Below are positions 6,173 to 12,950 of a stretch of 14,330 nt of DNA, piece after piece. A program made the translations under genes and the position numbers. Within the stretch, counting starts at the first letter, position 1; each line of letters begins with the position of its first letter. The stretch is from JACPLA01 sp035291905 (GTDB lineage: Bacteria > Bacteroidota > Ignavibacteria > UBA10030), in contig DATDRF010000042.1 in assembly GCA_035291905.1 (NCBI GenBank), positions 1-14,330 on the forward strand, read 5' to 3'. The notes beneath the pieces were generated by a model. That model saw only the letters and a program-made list of their open reading frames with translations, was not told the origin of the DNA and did not search any database.

Positions 6173-7219
6173 TTATCCTCGGGGAAATTTTTGCGTTCCG
6201 TCCTGAACAAGCGGATGAAACGAAGTGTTACGCTGCAGGTGTAATCGTTCCGCGAGCTTGTCCGTGAGCATCTCTTCAGCGTTTGCCCACTCCTCTTCAT
6301 TTTGTCCGCTTTTCACCCTCAACTTCCCGCCCGCAATTTGACCATGTCCGCCCGCCTGCCTCGTGTCGCTGAAGATGTCGCGTAAAATCAGGCCGGCCCC
6401 GGCTTCCGGAATGGAAGTTCTGAGAGAAACGTGAATATTGTCACCGTGCCGCCCAGTGCAGAACGCCCACTCAATTCCCTCGCAAACAAGAAGAAGATCG
6501 GCCATTTGAGATACGACGTCGGGATTCTCCACCGGGCCAAGGTGTGAGACGATGAGTCTTTGACGTACGCGGGATCGAACAATGCAGTTTGCCAAGTCCC
6601 GGAAAAACCGTCTTGGTCGCCGGGGATTCTGGATGCGTGCAAGTACATGGACGTCGCTGAACGACAGGAGCCTCAGGTAGGTCTCGACCGTTTCCTGCTT
6701 TGCCATCCTGGAAAAATTGAGCGTGTCAGAGAGGATACCGTACACCAATGCTGTCGCGAGATTTACAGGAATTTGCGCGGTCAAGGCAAGCAATTCACGT
6801 GCAAGAAGCATCGATGTTGCTCCCGCCTTGGTGTCGATGAGCCTGAATTCGATCGGAGGCATGGAGTTCAGCACGTGCTGGTCGATGACAATGGTCGGTG
6901 TGCGGTCTGCGGGAAGAGAATTATTCTCGAATCCCGGTTGCGTGTCAACGAGAGCGATACTGGCAAACTGACGAAAGTCGGATGGACGGATTTTATAAAC
7001 CGGGATCTTCAGAAGGCGCACCATCTCCTGGTTTTCGATCCGTCCGATCTCCTTTCCGTACACAATTCTCGACCGAATGCCCCCCTTGATTTCGGCAAGA
7101 TGCTGCAACGCGAACGCCGATGCCAGTGCGTCAGGATCCGGGTAATCGTGCATGAGAATCAGGAGAGGAGAGAGACGGCTCTTGTTGGTCTCAAGAAAGT
7201 TGGAAAGCTCCAGCGCCAT
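6173..7219 (-). CDS. DHH/DHHA1 phosphodiesterase, NrnA-like (candidate c-di-AMP or nano-RNA hydrolase)
   Basis: A 348-residue soluble enzyme of the DHH superfamily, which uses two metal ions to cleave phosphodiesters such as c-di-AMP, pApA, nano-RNA or PAP. The motifs are visible. H-D-Y-P-D-P-D-A-L-A-S (24-34) supplies His24, Asp28 and Asp30. Asp92 lies in A-L-V-D-T-Q, and Asp165 in G-I-L-S-D-T. The name-giving motif reads Asp113-Gln114-His115 instead of Asp-His-His. The DHHA1 substrate-binding domain ends with A-G-G-H-G-Q-I-A-G-G (289-298). There are no membrane, PAS or GGDEF regions, so it resembles stand-alone NrnA/DhhP/Pde2 rather than GdpP. Its close coupling to the diadenylate cyclase downstream favours a role in c-di-AMP breakdown, but that is inference. 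The ribosome site is a weak AGAAAGAAG. Confidence 0.88.
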   Translation of the reverse strand: MALELSNFLETNKSRLSPLLILMHDYPDPDALASAFALQHLAEIKGGIRSRIVYGKEIGRIENQEMVRLLKIPVYKIRPSDFRQFASIALVDTQPGFENNSLPADRTPTIVIDQHVLNSMPPIEFRLIDTKAGATSMLLARELLALTAQIPVNLATALVYGILSDTLNFSRMAKQETVETYLRLLSFSDVHVLARIQNPRRPRRFFRDLANCIVRSRVRQRLIVSHLGPVENPDVVSQMADLLLVCEGIEWAFCTGRHGDNIHVSLRTSIPEAGAGLILRDIFSDTRQAGGHGQIAGGKLRVKSGQNEEEWANAEEMLTDKLAERLHLQRNTSFHPLVQDGTQKFPRG

Positions 7220-7234
7220 TGTACTTCTTTCTGG

Positions 7235-7330
7235 TCATGAGGGAAGGAAGAGCGCACCATCGGCACAAATCGCGCACAGACCGATTTCGCATGCGGCATA
7301 CGGTTCCATCCTGCAGCGGTCGGTGTTCAT
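7235..7330 (-). CDS. Possible 31-residue Cys-rich small ORF
   Basis: An ATG at 7330 or an in-frame ATG at 7309 opens a frame ending TGA at 7235, 15 bases before the DHH gene. It reads with four cysteines spaced C-x7-C-x4-C-x2-C, around C-E-I-G-L-C-A-I-C-A-D-G, and has plausible codon use. Against it: no spaced Shine-Dalgarno precedes either ATG, and the predicted -10 box touches the first ATG, so only the shorter 24-residue form would lie on that transcript. No family recognised. Confidence 0.25.
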   Translation of the reverse strand: MNTDRCRMEPYAACEIGLCAICADGALFLPS

Positions 7331-7358
7331 AGTATAACAAATTCATTCGCAAGTTCAA
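7331..7358 (-). promoter_or_regulatory. Putative promoter for the DHH-cdaA operon
   Basis: On the minus strand TTGAAC (7358-7353), a 16-base spacer, and TATACT (7336-7331). Predicted start is near 7324, giving a leader of roughly 105 bases before ATG 7219. It faces away from the trehalose-cluster promoter at 7525. Confidence 0.5.
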
Positions 7359-7394
7359 GAGTGTTCCCTCTCTGGCAGAGTCCCGACCTGGTCA

Positions 7395-7413
7395 TCGCAG
7401 AGAAGCGCAGAGG
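7395..7413 (+). repeat. Dispersed CGCAGAG-type repeat, copy 2
   Basis: TCGCAGAGAAGCGCAGAGG matches the minus strand of 106-124 at 18 of 19 positions, so the two copies are inverted relative to each other and about 7.3 kb apart. It lies in the non-coding part of the divergent promoter region; otherwise 7361-7520 shows nothing gene-like. Confidence 0.55.
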
Positions 7414-7524
7414 GGACCCCTTGTTCATTATATCCTTGTGAATCACGGCGTCCCGGCGACTGCGCGTTTGATATTACGAATGGATTTGAGGCGCTGTCCC
7501 ATTTCAATACGCGAGACCTTTTAC

Positions 7525-7552
7525 TTGACTCTCTCCGCAAACATGTTAAAAT
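7525..7552 (+). promoter_or_regulatory. Putative sigma70-type promoter for the trehalose cluster
   Basis: TTGACT (7525-7530), a 16-base spacer and TAAAAT (7547-7552). A transcript starting near 7559 would carry a 24-base leader to the small leader ORF at 7583 and about 74 bases to the DUF5752 start. No other good promoter is seen before 12882, so this may drive several downstream genes. Confidence 0.55.
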
Positions 7553-7582
7553 ATAGAAAGCCCCTGGCAGGAAGGAATCTTC

Positions 7583-7636
7583 ATGCAACCGCTTTTCTTC
7601 CGCCAAGTATCAGCTACAATGCACGGATCACCATGA
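7583..7636 (+). CDS. 17-residue leader ORF with strong ribosome binding site
   Basis: The ATG at 7583 has an excellent Shine-Dalgarno (AGGAAGGA, 7569-7576) six bases upstream. It reads MQPLFFRQVSATMHGSP and stops at TGA 7634-7636, overlapping the DUF5752 start as ATGA. DUF5752 itself lacks a good ribosome site, so ribosomes finishing this ORF would be placed to restart there. There is no run of one amino acid that would suggest classic amino-acid attenuation. Whether the peptide itself matters is unknown. Confidence 0.4.
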   Translation: MQPLFFRQVSATMHGSP

Positions 7637-8274
7637 CTGAGTTCTATTTCTATACCAAGCTTGACCAGGCGCTGTTGCTCGGTCGCAGGGCCAGAAACCT
7701 CTCCGAACTGCTCGCCGGGGTCCAGGCTGTTCCCGAGTCATCCATCTATTATCACACGCACAGGTATTTGCGGCAGCACCATTTTCTTTCTCCGGAGCCT
7801 CCAAATGACTTTGCGTTCTGGATCACTCAGGCTCTCAATGAGCCGACCCTCGGAGAGCGGCTTTCCAGCGTGGATATCGTCCAGTTTCACAATCTTGAAC
7901 AACTTCGCAACTCCTTTGTGGAGATACTTCAGTCGCATCTTGAAGGGACAGAACGCCTTCCCTCCGTTCCCTTGGGACAGGAATTCCATTTTATGGCCTC
8001 GCGGACGTATGTGATCAAAACCCCCCACGTTGCGCACTCAATCGAAGAATTCAAAGACCTCTTGGGACACGTGAGCGTCAATTCTCTCTATTTTCACATC
8101 TTCGAAGCCAAGCTTCGGCTTGAAAAAGGGGAGAATGATTTTTCTCAGTGGTTGCGCGACCTTGGCAAGCCGGCCCTCGCAGACCAAATTGCGCGGCTTG
8201 ATCCCTATACCCACACCCTTGAAGGACTTCGCAACAAACTGATCCAACTTGTGGAAAAATATGGTAAGGATTGA
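7633..8274 (+). CDS. DUF5752 family protein
   Basis: A 213-residue soluble protein that I assign to DUF5752, a family of unknown function often found next to TreT-type trehalose synthases. It opens F-Y-F-Y-T-K-L-D-Q-A-L-L-L-G-R-R-A-R-N-L, then has a region with Y-H-T-H-R-Y-L-R-Q-H-H-F (about 41-52). A second half with similar F-x-F-M-A-S-R-T-Y and S-L-Y-F-H-I-F-E-A-K-L-R-L segments suggests two related halves. The His-rich stretches could bind metal, which is speculative. ATG 7633 is the only ATG after the predicted transcription start. The frame is open further upstream (ATG 7543), but that lies inside the promoter. The end overlaps the next gene by 14 bases, implying coupled translation with TreT. 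Confidence 0.8.
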   Translation: MTEFYFYTKLDQALLLGRRARNLSELLAGVQAVPESSIYYHTHRYLRQHHFLSPEPPNDFAFWITQALNEPTLGERLSSVDIVQFHNLEQLRNSFVEILQSHLEGTERLPSVPLGQEFHFMASRTYVIKTPHVAHSIEEFKDLLGHVSVNSLYFHIFEAKLRLEKGENDFSQWLRDLGKPALADQIARLDPYTHTLEGLRNKLIQLVEKYGKD

Positions 8275-9478
8275 AGACTACATACCGATTGTCGGGCAGC
8301 CTGTTATCGAAGAGCTTTTTCTCCTCTCGAAGCACCTCGAAGGCAGACGGATTCAAAACATCAATTCCACAGCCGTCGGAGGCGGCGTAGCCGAAATCCT
8401 CACGCGGATGATCCCCCTACTGAATCAGCTTGGCGTGGCGGCACGTTGGGATGTCATTAAAGGGGACGAGAAATTCTTCGTCGTCACGAAGAAATTCCAC
8501 AATGGTTTGCACGGTGTTCCTGTGACCGTGAGCAAGGAAGAGTACGAGTGGTTCCTGGAGGTAAACCGTGAGAACGCCGCACAGCTGTCGTTTGAGGATA
8601 TTGTCTTCGTTCACGATCCACAGCCTGTGGCTCTCATCGAGCGACGGAAAGAGATCGGAAAGAACTGGATCTGGCGCTGCCATATCGATTTTTCCCGTCC
8701 TGACAAGAACATTTGGCGTTTCCTTGAAGACTACATTACTCAATACGACTCCGCGGTTTTCTCGTCCCCTTCGTTTGCTCGGAGCCTCCCCATCCCTCAA
8801 ATACTTATTTCTCCGTCGATTGACCCACTCAGCGACAAGAACAAGGAGCTCCCCAACGAAACGGTGGACGGGGTCTTCGAGAAGTTCGGCATCGACCGCT
8901 CTCGCCCGATCGTCACCCAGATTTCGCGGTTCGACTTTCTGAAGGATCCCATTGGTGTCATCAAGGCCTACAAGCTTGTTAAGGAACACATTGATCTGCA
9001 GCTCGTGCTTGCCGGAGGAGGTGCGACCGACGACCCGGAAGGCCCGGTCATCATGCAGCAAGTGCAGGAGGAGGCATCCAAAGACAAGGATATCTTCGTG
9101 CTCTTCCTCCCCCCGTCCAGCGACATCGAAATCAACGCTCTCCAGCGCGGGTCAACAGTGGTGCTTCAAAAATCCTTGAAAGAGGGATTTGGATTGACTG
9201 TCTCCGAAGCGATGTGGAAGGCAAAGCCAACCATCGCTTCTGCCGTCGGCGGAATCCCGCTTCAGATTGCCCATAAATATTCGGGCATTCTGACCCACTC
9301 GATTGAGGGAACGGCATATTGGATCAAACAGCTCATCAACGAGCCCGAGTTTGCACAACGGCTCGGCTCGAACGGAAAAGAGCACATCAAGAGCAACTTC
9401 CTCATCACGCGGCACATTAAAGAATACTTGCTGCTGTTTCTCTCATTGTTTCATCGCGAAGATGTTGTGACACTGTAG
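8261..9478 (+). CDS. treT: GT4 trehalose synthase (TreT-like glycosyltransferase)
   Basis: A 405-residue two-domain (GT-B) glycosyltransferase. TreT joins NDP-glucose and glucose to give trehalose in one reversible step; close relatives are trehalose phosphorylases. Visible motifs are N-S-T-A-V-G-G-G-V-A-E-I-L (35-47) in the N-terminal lobe, the acceptor-side F-V-H-D-P-Q-P (116-122), and S-R-F-D-F-L-K-D-P (222-230) with Arg223 and Lys228 for the donor phosphates. The retaining E-x7-E motif, K-E-G-F-G-L-T-V-S-E-A, has Glu308 and Glu316. Length matches archaeal and bacterial TreT. ATG 8261 is preferred over TTG 8249 because homologues begin near this point; it overlaps DUF5752 by 14 bases and has only a weak ribosome site, fitting translational coupling. 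TreT versus phosphorylase cannot be settled by eye. Confidence 0.85.
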   Translation: MVRIEDYIPIVGQPVIEELFLLSKHLEGRRIQNINSTAVGGGVAEILTRMIPLLNQLGVAARWDVIKGDEKFFVVTKKFHNGLHGVPVTVSKEEYEWFLEVNRENAAQLSFEDIVFVHDPQPVALIERRKEIGKNWIWRCHIDFSRPDKNIWRFLEDYITQYDSAVFSSPSFARSLPIPQILISPSIDPLSDKNKELPNETVDGVFEKFGIDRSRPIVTQISRFDFLKDPIGVIKAYKLVKEHIDLQLVLAGGGATDDPEGPVIMQQVQEEASKDKDIFVLFLPPSSDIEINALQRGSTVVLQKSLKEGFGLTVSEAMWKAKPTIASAVGGIPLQIAHKYSGILTHSIEGTAYWIKQLINEPEFAQRLGSNGKEHIKSNFLITRHIKEYLLLFLSLFHREDVVTL

Positions 9479-9520
9479 ATCATTGCCCAAATCAGGCGTA
9501 CGAGGAACCCTCAGAAAAAA

Positions 9521-11749
9521 ATGCCAGAAAGCGTACGACGACGGCTTGTCGTGGTCTCAAACCGTTTACCATTCACAGCGCGCGTTGAGAACAGCAAGCT
9601 TCAGTTCAGCCAGTCCGCCGGCGGACTTGCGACAGGCATCAGTGCGTTCCTCGATTCGTACAAGTACCATCTCCCGGTTCGAGAGGAACATCTTTGGGTA
9701 GGATGGCCGGGCGGCACAATCGATGAGTCCTTCCGCCAGGAACTTCGGGCGAGATCGCTTTCCGAGCATCAATCGTATCCGGTGTTCCTGTCGGAAGAAG
9801 ACATGGACCTGTTCTATCTGGGATTCTGTAACAAAACGCTTTGGCCGCTCTTTCACTATTTCCCCTCCTATACAGTTTACAATGACGAGTATTGGCAGAA
9901 CTACAAGAAAGTCAACAGGTTCTTTGCTGACACGCTCCTTGAGATTCTCCGGCCGGATGATGTCGTTTGGATCCAGGACTATCACCTGATGCTTCTGCCG
10001 CTGATGTTGCGTCGTCACCGGCCCAACGGATTGACGGGCTTCTTTCTGCACACCCCGTTTCCGTCGTTCGAGATTTTCCGGCTTCTGCCCCGCCAATGGA
10101 AAGAAGACCTGTTGAACGGGATGTTGGGAGCGGATTTGATAGCCTTCCACACGTACGAGTACACGCATCATTTTCTCCAGTCCGTGCTGCGCATTCTTGG
10201 GTCCGACAACACCATGGGTCGTCTTACGCTGCCTGATCATGTCGTCAAAGTTGAGACGTTGCCGATGGGGATTGACTTCGACCGATTCTTCAAAGCGAGC
10301 ACCTGCGATGAGACGGAGTCGGAGAAAGCGACACTGCGCTCGACGCTTGGCAATTCGAAGGCGATTCTCTCCGTCGATCGCCTTGATTATTCCAAAGGGA
10401 TTCTCAATCGACTTCAGGGGTATGAGCTTTTCCTTGAATCGTACCCTGAGTTCCGGGAGAAGGTAGTCCTCATCGCGCTCGTTGTACCGTCGAGAATTGG
10501 GGTCGATCAGTACGAATCGATGAAGAAGCAGATAGAGGAATATGTGGGGAGAATCAACGGCAAGTACGGAAACGTCGGATGGACTCCCGTCGTGTACCAG
10601 TTCAAAAACCTCTCAATCTATCCCCTTTCGGCGCTCTATGGCGTCAGTGACGTGGCACTCGTAACTCCGCTGAGAGATGGGATGAACCTTATCGCCAAGG
10701 AGTATATCGCCTCCAGAATGGACAAAACCGGCGTATTGATCCTGAGTGAAATGGCGGGCTCCTCCAAGGAACTTGGAGAGGCAATTATTGTGAATCCAAA
10801 CGATCGCCTGGAGATTGCCGAGGCTCTCAAGACAGCGCTCCAGATGCCGATCGATGAGCAGAAGCGACGGAACACGATTATGCAGGATCGGTTGCGACGT
10901 TACGACGTTGTTCGCTGGGCGGGCGAATTCGTCGACAGCCTCAGAGCGATGAAAGCCGTCCAGGAAGACTTCAATGCAAAAATCCTAACGACAGCTGGAC
11001 GCAAATCGCTCGTTGAGCAATACCATTCCTCCAGCCGGAGATTGCTGTTTCTGGATTATGATGGAACACTGGTCCCCTTCGTCCGACGCCCTCACCAGGC
11101 CGCTCCGACCCAATCGCTCATTGACCTCCTCTTTAAGCTTGCCGCGAACGCGAAGAACCATGTTGTCCTCATCAGCGGACGTGACCGCGGGACGCTTCAT
11201 GGTTGGTTCGGCAATCTGCCGATTGCATTGGTCGCTGAGCATGGCTTCTGGCTGAAAGAAGTGGGCTCGGAGTGGCAGGCAATCAAACTCACAAATCCTG
11301 CATGGAAGGCGCCGCTTCTCCCCGTCATTCAGCATTACGTCGACCGTCTTCCGGGTTCCTTCATCGAAGAGAAAGAAAATTCACTCGCCTGGCATTATCG
11401 GCCGGCCGATCCCGATCAAGCTGCACAAATTGCTGCGGAATTGACGGACCATCTCGTCAGCTTTACCGCCAACATCGATGTCCAGGTGCTGCAGGGAAGC
11501 AAGGTGGTGGAGGTGCGGCACGGGGGGGTCAACAAGGGGATGGCCGCAATGCACTGGATAACAAAAGAGAACTATGGCTTTGTCATGGGAATTGGGGACG
11601 ATTGGACCGACGAAGATCTCTTTGCTGTCCTTCCCAAGACGGCGTTTTCCCTCCGCGTGGGGGTCTCCAACACGAAAGCGCAACACAACCTGAGAGATGT
11701 CAATGAGGTTCTGTCGCTGTTGAGTTCTCTTGTAGAACAGGGCCTGTAA
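9521..11749 (+). CDS. otsAB: Bifunctional trehalose-6-phosphate synthase/phosphatase (OtsA-OtsB fusion)
   Basis: A 742-residue fusion that carries both steps from UDP- or ADP-glucose plus glucose-6-phosphate to trehalose. Residues 1-485 are OtsA (GT20): N-R-L-P (14-17), G-G-L-A-T-G (34-39), Q-D-Y-H-L-M (152-157), L-H-T-P-F-P (176-181), D-R-L-D-Y-S-K-G (286-293) with Lys292, and L-R-D-G-M-N-L-I-A-K-E-Y (384-395). Residues about 500-742 are OtsB (HAD fold): D-Y-D-G-T (512-516) with nucleophile Asp512 and acid Asp514, S-G-R-D (552-555), and G-D-D-W-T-D-E-D (692-699). Both active sites look intact, unlike many eukaryotic TPS proteins where one is dead. It begins 42 bases after treT. GAGGA lies 14 bases before the ATG, farther than ideal. 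Confidence 0.95.
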   Translation: MPESVRRRLVVVSNRLPFTARVENSKLQFSQSAGGLATGISAFLDSYKYHLPVREEHLWVGWPGGTIDESFRQELRARSLSEHQSYPVFLSEEDMDLFYLGFCNKTLWPLFHYFPSYTVYNDEYWQNYKKVNRFFADTLLEILRPDDVVWIQDYHLMLLPLMLRRHRPNGLTGFFLHTPFPSFEIFRLLPRQWKEDLLNGMLGADLIAFHTYEYTHHFLQSVLRILGSDNTMGRLTLPDHVVKVETLPMGIDFDRFFKASTCDETESEKATLRSTLGNSKAILSVDRLDYSKGILNRLQGYELFLESYPEFREKVVLIALVVPSRIGVDQYESMKKQIEEYVGRINGKYGNVGWTPVVYQFKNLSIYPLSALYGVSDVALVTPLRDGMNLIAKEYIASRMDKTGVLILSEMAGSSKELGEAIIVNPNDRLEIAEALKTALQMPIDEQKRRNTIMQDRLRRYDVVRWAGEFVDSLRAMKAVQEDFNAKILTTAGRKSLVEQYHSSSRRLLFLDYDGTLVPFVRRPHQAAPTQSLIDLLFKLAANAKNHVVLISGRDRGTLHGWFGNLPIALVAEHGFWLKEVGSEWQAIKLTNPAWKAPLLPVIQHYVDRLPGSFIEEKENSLAWHYRPADPDQAAQIAAELTDHLVSFTANIDVQVLQGSKVVEVRHGGVNKGMAAMHWITKENYGFVMGIGDDWTDEDLFAVLPKTAFSLRVGVSNTKAQHNLRDVNEVLSLLSSLVEQGL

Positions 11750-11762
11750 TGAGGATGACGAT

Positions 11763-11779
11763 GTCGCCTTGTGGGCGAC
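11763..11779 (+). other. Small hairpin between otsAB and mscS
   Basis: GTCGCC (11763-11768) and GGCGAC (11774-11779) form a 6-bp GC-rich stem with a 5-base loop, 14 bases after the otsAB stop. No T-run follows, so it is not a strong terminator; it could trim transcription or stabilise the upstream mRNA end. Transcription into the MscS gene is probably not blocked. Confidence 0.4.
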
Positions 11780-11814
11780 TTCGCATTTCCGCTTTCACAG
11801 GAACTTAGACCAAT

Positions 11815-12882
11815 ATGGACATTCTCAACAAAACGGTATTCCAGATAACAATAACGGACTGGCTGACCGCGTTTCTGGTGGCTGCAGCCGCATTCGCAGC
11901 TTTGAGTCTTCTGAAGAAATTCACGGCAAAGAAGCTCGGCGCATTTGCCGCCACCACTGAGACCCAACTGACCGACCTCGTCGTCAGTCTGATCCGGGGA
12001 ACCAAACCATTCTCCCTTCTGATGGTTTCGCTTTTTGTGAGCGCGCTGACACTCACTCTGCCGCAAAAGGCAGATCTGATTGTCCAGAAAGTTCTGATCC
12101 TCACACTGGTCGTTCAGGGGGCGCTTTGGTCAAACCACCTCGTAACGTTTTGGTTCGACCAGGTCCTTAACAAACGAATCGAGGAAGGATCGGCTAATGC
12201 TTCAATGCGCTCGGTGCTGGATTTTGTTTCCAGACTTGTGCTTTGGTCCGTTGCCCTTCTCCTGGTTCTTGACAACCTTGGCTTCAATATCACCACCCTT
12301 ATTGCAGGGTTGGGTGTAGGCGGCATTGCTATCGCCTTGGCTGTTCAAAATGTCCTGGCGGACCTCTTTGCATCGCTTTCCATCATCCTCGACAAACCGT
12401 TTGTTGTTGGCGATTTTGTCATCGTCGACAACTATCTCGGCACGGTGAAGCATATAGGCCTTAAGACAACACGCATCCAAAGCCTCTCGGGGGAAGAGGT
12501 GATTTTCTCGAATACGGACCTCCTGAAAAGTCGCATCCGTAATTATAAGAGGATGAACGAACGGCGCGTTGTTTTTACCATCGGCGTGACGTACGAAACC
12601 CCCTTCGAGAAGCTTGCTTTGATCAAACCAATGTTGAGGCAAATCATTGAATCACAGCCCGGAGTTCGATTTGACAGAGCACATTTTAGGGAGTACGGCG
12701 ATTCTGCACTGGTGTTCGAAACGGTCTATTTTGTCCTCGACCCGGACTACAACAAGTACATGGATATCCAGGAAACGATCAACACCGAACTGTTCAGGCG
12801 ATTTGCGGAAAACAACATCGATTTTGCCTATCCAACGAGGACTCTGATCATTAAGCCGAACGGTCCGGTTGCTCCCAGATAG
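11815..12882 (+). CDS. MscS-family small-conductance mechanosensitive channel
   Basis: A 355-residue inner-membrane channel that opens under membrane tension and lets solutes leave after osmotic downshock. About four hydrophobic helices lie at residues 15-33, 65-83, 88-108 and 136-153. The pore-lining helix (about 160-190) has the Gly/Ala-rich pattern G-L-G-V-G-G-I-A-I-A-L-A-V-Q-N, and the following A-D-L-F-A-S-L-S-I-I-L-D-K-P-F is the usual entry to the cytoplasmic beta domain. K-P-F-V-V-G-D-F-V-I-V and the later alpha/beta domain complete the MscS cage. It has more helices than E. coli MscS (three) but fewer than MscK. AGGAA at 11800-11804 is a modest ribosome site. Its place 65 bases behind otsAB suggests it releases trehalose or other osmolytes; this is inference. 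Confidence 0.93.
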   Translation: MDILNKTVFQITITDWLTAFLVAAAAFAALSLLKKFTAKKLGAFAATTETQLTDLVVSLIRGTKPFSLLMVSLFVSALTLTLPQKADLIVQKVLILTLVVQGALWSNHLVTFWFDQVLNKRIEEGSANASMRSVLDFVSRLVLWSVALLLVLDNLGFNITTLIAGLGVGGIAIALAVQNVLADLFASLSIILDKPFVVGDFVIVDNYLGTVKHIGLKTTRIQSLSGEEVIFSNTDLLKSRIRNYKRMNERRVVFTIGVTYETPFEKLALIKPMLRQIIESQPGVRFDRAHFREYGDSALVFETVYFVLDPDYNKYMDIQETINTELFRRFAENNIDFAYPTRTLIIKPNGPVAPR

Positions 12883-12950
12883 AGTCCCGCAGGAAAAAGG
12901 AAAAACATCGGCTTTTTTATCCGGCCCGACCGGCACCATGTGCTGAGAAC

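Noticed and set aside
6169..6300. Extension of the cyclase reading frame upstream to an ATG at 6300
   Set aside because: It would overlap the end of the DHH gene by over 120 bases and add a non-homologous basic stretch; ATG 6168 has a well-spaced GAGGA and begins where CdaA proteins usually do.
6560..7240. 226-codon plus-strand frame opposite the DHH gene
   Set aside because: Antisense shadow of a gene with complete DHH/DHHA1 motifs; no domain resemblance and no ribosome site.
9566..10240. 224-codon minus-strand frame opposite otsAB
   Set aside because: Antisense shadow of the highly conserved OtsA domain.
12883..12950. A-rich then T-rich stretch between mscS and trehalase as a terminator
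   Set aside because: The A-run and T-run (12893-12918) could pair weakly but there is no GC-rich stem, so I do not call a terminator.
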